Below, in pieces: positions 14,272-18,498 of a stretch of 18,498 bases of DNA. Each line of letters starts with the position of its first letter. Position 1 is the first letter of the stretch. Both the position numbers and the translations under genes were made by a program. Source of the DNA: UBA2450 sp045132035 (GTDB taxonomy: Bacteria; Bacillota_I; Bacilli_A; RFN20; CAG-826); the NCBI GenBank assembly GCA_045132035.1, contig JBGURM010000047.1, forward strand, positions 1 to 18,498, in the 5' to 3' direction. The notes beneath the pieces were generated by a model. The model made no database searches, was not told the DNA's origin, and saw nothing but the letters and a program-made list of their open reading frames with translations.

Positions 14272-17200
14272 GATGAAATTTTCTGATGACCAAGAAAAAG
14301 CAATTAAAGCATTAGATGAAAATTATCTCATCTCCGCTGGCGCGGGTAGTGGTAAGACTGCTGTTTTGACTGAACGCATTTATCGCTTAGCGAAAAAAGA
14401 CCAATCTCTTGATCATTTTTTAGTTGTGACTTTTACAGAACTAGCAGCGGGAGAAATGAAAAATAGAGTAAGACAAAAGCTCCTAGATGATATAGAAACC
14501 CAACATTTAGCGAGTGAAGTTGATAACGCTCATATTGAAACATTTGATGCTTTTTCGTTTTATTTAGCGAAAAAATATTTTTATGAGTTAGATATATCTA
14601 AAGATGTATCGATCGTAGATAATACAATTCTTTCAATCCAAAGAAGAAAAATCTTAGATGAATATATCGAAGATCTTTATTTAAATAACGATAAAGAATT
14701 ATTTGAAATTACTGATAAATATGTTGTTAAAGATTTATCAATTATTAAAAACTATATCATTGATATTTTAGAAAAATCCGATAAGAAAGCCGATAATTTC
14801 GCTTTTATGAATCATCTATATAATGATTTCTTTAACCAAGAAACGATTGATAAAGCGATTAATGATTTCGTTAAAGAAACCCATAGTAATCTCGAATTCT
14901 TAAAAGAAAAAGCTTATGAATTAGAAGATGCTAATGACGCAGATCAAATAATTAATTTCTTCGATAACTTATTATTGATAAATAATTATGATGAACTATA
15001 TCGCACATTAACTGACAAAGAATTAGGTAAATTCCCACCTAAAGACCGTAAAGTTCAAACTAGTGACAAAGATTATCGTGATAAAATTGCAGATTTTTAT
15101 AATAAGAAAATTAAACCAAACAAAGATTTCAATTTTGGTTTAACAGAAGATATTGTCCGTCAATATAACGAAGTTAAACCATATGCTAAAAAGATTATTG
15201 AAATCGCTATTGAAGTTGAGCATCGACTTGATAAATTCAAAAAAGAACGCAATGCCTACTCGTTTGGAGATATTTCTCGCTTTGTTTTAAGACTACTTAA
15301 TAACGAAGAAATTAGAAAAGAAATTTCTGATCAATTTGACTACATCATGATTGATGAATATCAAGACACTAACGATATTCAAGAAACTGTTATTTCTGCA
15401 ATTAGTAAAAATAATGTTTATATGGTTGGAGATGTTAAGCAATCCATCTATCGCTTTAGAGGAGCGGATTGTCATATCTTCCAAGAAAAATATGAAAAAT
15501 ATAAAAAAGGAATAGGTGGGAAAGAAATTGATTTAAATACATCATATCGTTCAAGAAAAGAAGTCGTGGACTTTGTAAACGAACTATTTTCTCAGCTTAT
15601 GGTGAAATCAATTAATGCGATTGATTACTCTAACGGACATCATTTTGGTTTTGGAAGAACTGAATACGAAGTAAATAAACCTAAATGTAACTATTTACCT
15701 GAAGTTTATAACTACACATATGATAAAGCGGAAGATGCTTTAAAAGCTGAAATTGATATCATCATCAAAGATATTCTTTATAAAATAAAGAACCAATATC
15801 AAGTTTATGATAATGAATTAAAAAGAAGTAGAGATGCTGAATATAAAGATTTTGCGATTATTATTGATCGTGGCACTTCTTTTGGTGAATATCGTCGCGC
15901 ATTTACTGAAGCAAATATTCCAGTTAAAGTTGAATCAAAAGAGACACTTTTCAAAAGTGATGTCGCTATTGTTACTAGAAACTTAGTAAAAATGCTTTAT
16001 TATTCACTTAAAAATGAATATGAAGGCGAATATAAGCACGCCTTTATGAGTGTTGCTCGTTCTTTCTTGCTTGAATATAAAGATGATTATTTATATGAAA
16101 TCTTCAAAGATAAATCATATTTAAAAGAAGAATTTGCTCAAAAGATAGAATTAATTAAAGAATCTTTAAGATACGCTCCAATAGAAAAAGTATTACTTAC
16201 TTTATATGAAGAGTTTGATATTTACGCTTCTATTAGTAAGATTACCCAATATTATCCAAACGCTCATAAATTAGAATTCCTTTTAAAGATTTCTAAAATG
16301 ATGGATTCTTTAAATTATTCTTTAGAAGACTTTGTTATCTATTTTGATGATTTAAATAAGTTAGAGAAAGATATTGATTATAGCGATAGTGATTCTAGAG
16401 ATAATTCTGTAACTTTAATTAATATCCATAAATCAAAAGGTCTTGAATATAGTGTTATTTATTATCCAGGATTAACTAAGCAATTTAATAATACTGAAAT
16501 CAAAACTAGCTATTTAGCTAGTGAGAAATATGGAGCGATTATTCCAAGCACCATTGAAGAAGCTTCCTCTTTATTTATTCATTTAATTAAAGAAGAACTA
16601 AAGACTAGTGATTTTGAAGAGAAACTAAGATTACTTTATGTTGCAATTACTAGAGCGAAAGAAAAGATAATTTTTGTTAATGGAAATAAGCCTTCAAAGA
16701 TTCTCTTTTATAAGCCAAATAATGCGAAAAACATGCAAGAAATCCTCTCAATTACTAATGTCCTTACTAAATATGACGCTCCTTATCCAATTGATAATAT
16801 TGTTGTAACTGGTAAAGAAATTGAAAAGCAAGTTACTAAAGTAGTGCTTAAAAAAGTAAATGTCCCTGCTAATCCAGTAGTTCACACTAGAGCGAGTAAA
16901 GAAGTTGATGAAGATGCGATCGCAGTGACTTTAGATTTTGGTAGCGAACTCCATGCTTATTTAGAAAGAATGGATTTAGAAACAAAATCAACTGACTACG
17001 TATCTAATCGACAAATGAAAAAATATGTTTATAATGTAATAAATTCTAAATTGTTTGATGGAATTACTAATGAACAAGTTAGGCATGAATTCCGCTTCTA
17101 TGATGAAGAAAGCAACATTCAAGGTTATATTGATGCTTTAATTATTAAAGATGATGAGATTGATATCGTTGATTTCAAACTTAAAAACATCATGGATGAA

Positions 17201-17320
17201 GAATATGATCGACAACTTAGAATTTATAAATCATATTTAGTAAAACACACTGATTTGCCAGTTAAGATGTATCTTCTTGCGGCAATTACTGGAGAAATAA
17301 GAGAGGTCAAAGATGAGTAA
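14264..17320 (+). CDS. addA: AddA helicase-nuclease subunit
   Basis: 1018 residues, UvrD/Rep superfamily-1 helicase fused to a RecB-type nuclease. Walker A SAGAGSGKT (24-32), motif Ia (VVTFTELAAGEMKNRV), Walker B IDEYQDTN (D364, E365), GDVKQSIYRFRGAD (about 389-402), HKSKGLEYSVIYYPG and LLYVAITRAKEK are all present. The C-terminal nuclease keeps GYIDAL (D957) and IVDFKLKN (D970, K972). It is the ATP-driven motor that unwinds broken DNA ends and cuts one strand. It is somewhat shorter than the usual 1200 or so residues, in keeping with a compact genome. GTGGAGG lies just upstream inside addB, and the start overlaps addB by 8 nt; the 3' end overlaps the next gene by 8 nt. Confidence 0.95.
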   Translation: MSKMKFSDDQEKAIKALDENYLISAGAGSGKTAVLTERIYRLAKKDQSLDHFLVVTFTELAAGEMKNRVRQKLLDDIETQHLASEVDNAHIETFDAFSFYLAKKYFYELDISKDVSIVDNTILSIQRRKILDEYIEDLYLNNDKELFEITDKYVVKDLSIIKNYIIDILEKSDKKADNFAFMNHLYNDFFNQETIDKAINDFVKETHSNLEFLKEKAYELEDANDADQIINFFDNLLLINNYDELYRTLTDKELGKFPPKDRKVQTSDKDYRDKIADFYNKKIKPNKDFNFGLTEDIVRQYNEVKPYAKKIIEIAIEVEHRLDKFKKERNAYSFGDISRFVLRLLNNEEIRKEISDQFDYIMIDEYQDTNDIQETVISAISKNNVYMVGDVKQSIYRFRGADCHIFQEKYEKYKKGIGGKEIDLNTSYRSRKEVVDFVNELFSQLMVKSINAIDYSNGHHFGFGRTEYEVNKPKCNYLPEVYNYTYDKAEDALKAEIDIIIKDILYKIKNQYQVYDNELKRSRDAEYKDFAIIIDRGTSFGEYRRAFTEANIPVKVESKETLFKSDVAIVTRNLVKMLYYSLKNEYEGEYKHAFMSVARSFLLEYKDDYLYEIFKDKSYLKEEFAQKIELIKESLRYAPIEKVLLTLYEEFDIYASISKITQYYPNAHKLEFLLKISKMMDSLNYSLEDFVIYFDDLNKLEKDIDYSDSDSRDNSVTLINIHKSKGLEYSVIYYPGLTKQFNNTEIKTSYLASEKYGAIIPSTIEEASSLFIHLIKEELKTSDFEEKLRLLYVAITRAKEKIIFVNGNKPSKILFYKPNNAKNMQEILSITNVLTKYDAPYPIDNIVVTGKEIEKQVTKVVLKKVNVPANPVVHTRASKEVDEDAIAVTLDFGSELHAYLERMDLETKSTDYVSNRQMKKYVYNVINSKLFDGITNEQVRHEFRFYDEESNIQGYIDALIIKDDEIDIVDFKLKNIMDEEYDRQLRIYKSYLVKHTDLPVKMYLLAAITGEIREVKDE

Positions 17321-18446
17321 TATAATTTCAAAAGAAAACTTTTCTATCATCATTAATAAGATTGATCCTTCACAAAGTGGTGATATTGATTTTCTTTATG
17401 ATTTATATTCATCTTTATATGAAGGAATTGAAGATATCAGCAAGAATAATGAAACATTTGGTCAATTTAATGTTAATTCATTAGAATTAATTTATTATCT
17501 TTTAGGTGAATTTATTTATTCCACTAAAGGATTAAGTTCTGAACAAAAAGGAGCATTTAAAAATAATGAAAAAATTGCGGAAACTATTATCTCTGTTTCC
17601 GCTGATAAATATCTTTCATTATCTTTATATAACCATCATGAAGAGAAATTAACAAATCGATATTTACCTCCAATTTCTTCTTTAGATTTATATATCAACT
17701 TAATGCTTAATATCGTCTCTCGATATGACCGTAATAATCCAAAAAATACTTTGATTATCGATATGTTAACAAAGTCTCTTTCTATCGCTAGATGTTCAAT
17801 TAAATTATTAGTGGATGGATATGAAACTGAAGCCTTAACAATGTGGAGAACACTTCACGAATGTGAATGTATTCTAATTTTATTAGAAAAATATCAAGAT
17901 CTCGCCATTAATGCTTATCTTAAACATATGGAATATGGTCTAGTTTATAAAGACGCTTTAGTGGATAAAGAAAGACAAAATAATCTCTTCTTACAAATCA
18001 AATCTGAAATGAATGAACTCGATTTAAAGAGTAAAGATATGAAGAAATATATCGAATATGGCTGGCTACTTGCTATTCCAGAAGCTAAGGATAATAAAGA
18101 ATTCAAACTCAATTTTAGAGATGGACTTGAAACTTTAGCGGGGCTTCACCAATATTCTCAAATTTATATGACAAGTAGTGAAATCCTTCATAGCACTCCA
18201 TTACTAATTTATAGTAATAAGAAATATTTCTATTACTTAACTATTCTTAACTTATACGAATCATTCTTTAGAATCGAGGAAGTGTTTAGAAACTTATTCT
18301 TTGATCGAGTAGGGGATGAAGCAAAACAAAAATATCTCGATATGAGAAAGCTCTATTATTCTCAACTTATTAACATTCATCAAAGAGAATTATTAATATT
18401 TAGAAACATGAAAAAGGGGCTGTTAAGAAACCTAAAAGGTGATTAA
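17313..18446 (+). CDS. DUF5677-like protein of unknown function
   Basis: 377 residues, almost entirely helical, with no signal peptide or clear membrane segment. The segment at about 145-215 (SLSIARCSIKLLVDGYETEALTMWRTLHECECILILLE) resembles DUF5677, whose members share an R..hE pattern (here R179 and E183) in long helices. No catalytic motif that I can name is visible. The gene starts 8 nt inside addA, preceded by AGAGG, so it is co-translated with addAB; a link to DNA-end processing is possible but unproven. The last codons (KKGLLRNLKGD) run through the terminator hairpin that follows. Some DUF5677 genes occur in phage-defence contexts, which is only a hint. Confidence 0.75.
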   Translation: MSNIISKENFSIIINKIDPSQSGDIDFLYDLYSSLYEGIEDISKNNETFGQFNVNSLELIYYLLGEFIYSTKGLSSEQKGAFKNNEKIAETIISVSADKYLSLSLYNHHEEKLTNRYLPPISSLDLYINLMLNIVSRYDRNNPKNTLIIDMLTKSLSIARCSIKLLVDGYETEALTMWRTLHECECILILLEKYQDLAINAYLKHMEYGLVYKDALVDKERQNNLFLQIKSEMNELDLKSKDMKKYIEYGWLLAIPEAKDNKEFKLNFRDGLETLAGLHQYSQIYMTSSEILHSTPLLIYSNKKYFYYLTILNLYESFFRIEEVFRNLFFDRVGDEAKQKYLDMRKLYYSQLINIHQRELLIFRNMKKGLLRNLKGD

Positions 18447-18455
18447 GCCCCTTTT
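18412..18455 (+). terminator. Terminator of the addB-addA-DUF5677 operon
   Basis: A 10-bp stem, aaaaggggct (18412-18421) with agcccctttt (18446-18455), closes a 24-nt loop that itself contains a small ACCT/AGGT hairpin (18430-18440). The right arm ends in four T. The left arm and loop are coding, and the stop codon lies at the base of the loop (18444-18446). The long loop lowers certainty. Confidence 0.6.
18420..18433 (+). repeat. 14-nt direct repeat, first copy
   Basis: ctgttaagaaacct occurs here inside the last codons of the DUF5677-like gene and again exactly at 18484-18497, 64 nt further on. Confidence 0.7.
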
Positions 18456-18470
18456 AGTTTGCGTTTTAGA

Positions 18471-18498
18471 CTTAACAGATAAACTGTTAAGAAACCTT
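18471..18498. repeat. Perfect inverted repeat plus second copy of the 14-nt repeat
   Basis: CTTAACAG (18471-18478) and CTGTTAAG (18484-18491) form a perfect 8-bp palindrome with a 5-nt loop. The right arm begins the second copy of the 14-nt direct repeat (18484-18497). The window ends here, so it cannot be seen whether a T-run or more repeats follow. Confidence 0.6.

Noticed and set aside
1..18498. CRISPR arrays, riboswitches, rRNA or insertion sequences
   Set aside because: No regularly spaced repeats, no recognisable riboswitch cores in the short intergenic gaps, no rRNA and no transposase were found.

Overview
The window is AT-rich DNA from a bacterium of the Firmicutes/Mollicutes-related Bacilli (low-GC, small-genome style). 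This is judged from codon use, AGGAGG-type ribosome sites, an AddAB (not RecBCD) pair and very tight gene packing. The standard genetic code is used. Conserved Trp codons in GlpK, AddB and other full-length genes are TGG, and mrp ends in TGA, so TGA is not a general Trp codon here. No lineage name can be fixed from this sequence alone.

Layout. (1) 40-1095 (+): an unrecognised zinc-ribbon protein with two C-terminal membrane segments. Its terminator appears to lie inside the convergent gene rdgB. (2) 1081-4379 (-): a three-gene run, TIR-domain protein, then zinc-ribbon/leucine-rich-repeat protein, then rdgB (inosine/xanthosine triphosphate pyrophosphatase), with gaps of only 12 and 17 nt and one strong promoter in front of the TIR gene. 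(3) 4408-5715 (+): two decayed tandem copies of a RhuM-family gene, the second keeping an open Fic-domain half. (4) 5754-5827 (-): tRNA-Gly(UCC). (5) 5873-7842 (-): an operon of CPBP intramembrane protease, TraX-like membrane protein and thioredoxin. (6) 7912-11892 (+): YigZ/IMPACT-like protein, Mrp/ApbC iron-sulfur carrier, Xaa-Pro aminopeptidase and glycerol kinase. (7) 11983-18446 (+): addB, addA and a DUF5677-like gene in an overlapping operon, ending in a hairpin at the window's end.

Regions 1 and 4-7 look like ordinary chromosomal genes. The accessory part is about 1.7-5.7 kb, between rdgB and tRNA-Gly. It holds the candidate system: a 595-residue protein with an N-terminal TIR domain that keeps the catalytic glutamate, a middle domain I cannot name securely, and a C-terminal domain resembling DUF218/YdcF. 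It is encoded with a zinc-ribbon/LRR protein and is probably co-transcribed with rdgB. TIR effectors that consume NAD+ are known in antiphage defence, so a defence role is a reasonable inference but is not shown by the sequence.

A second theme is transcription architecture. Three genes (40, the TIR gene, addB) have a perfect TATAAT only 9-12 nt before the ATG and no ribosome site, which predicts nearly leaderless mRNAs. The addB -35 box is built into the arm of the glpK terminator.
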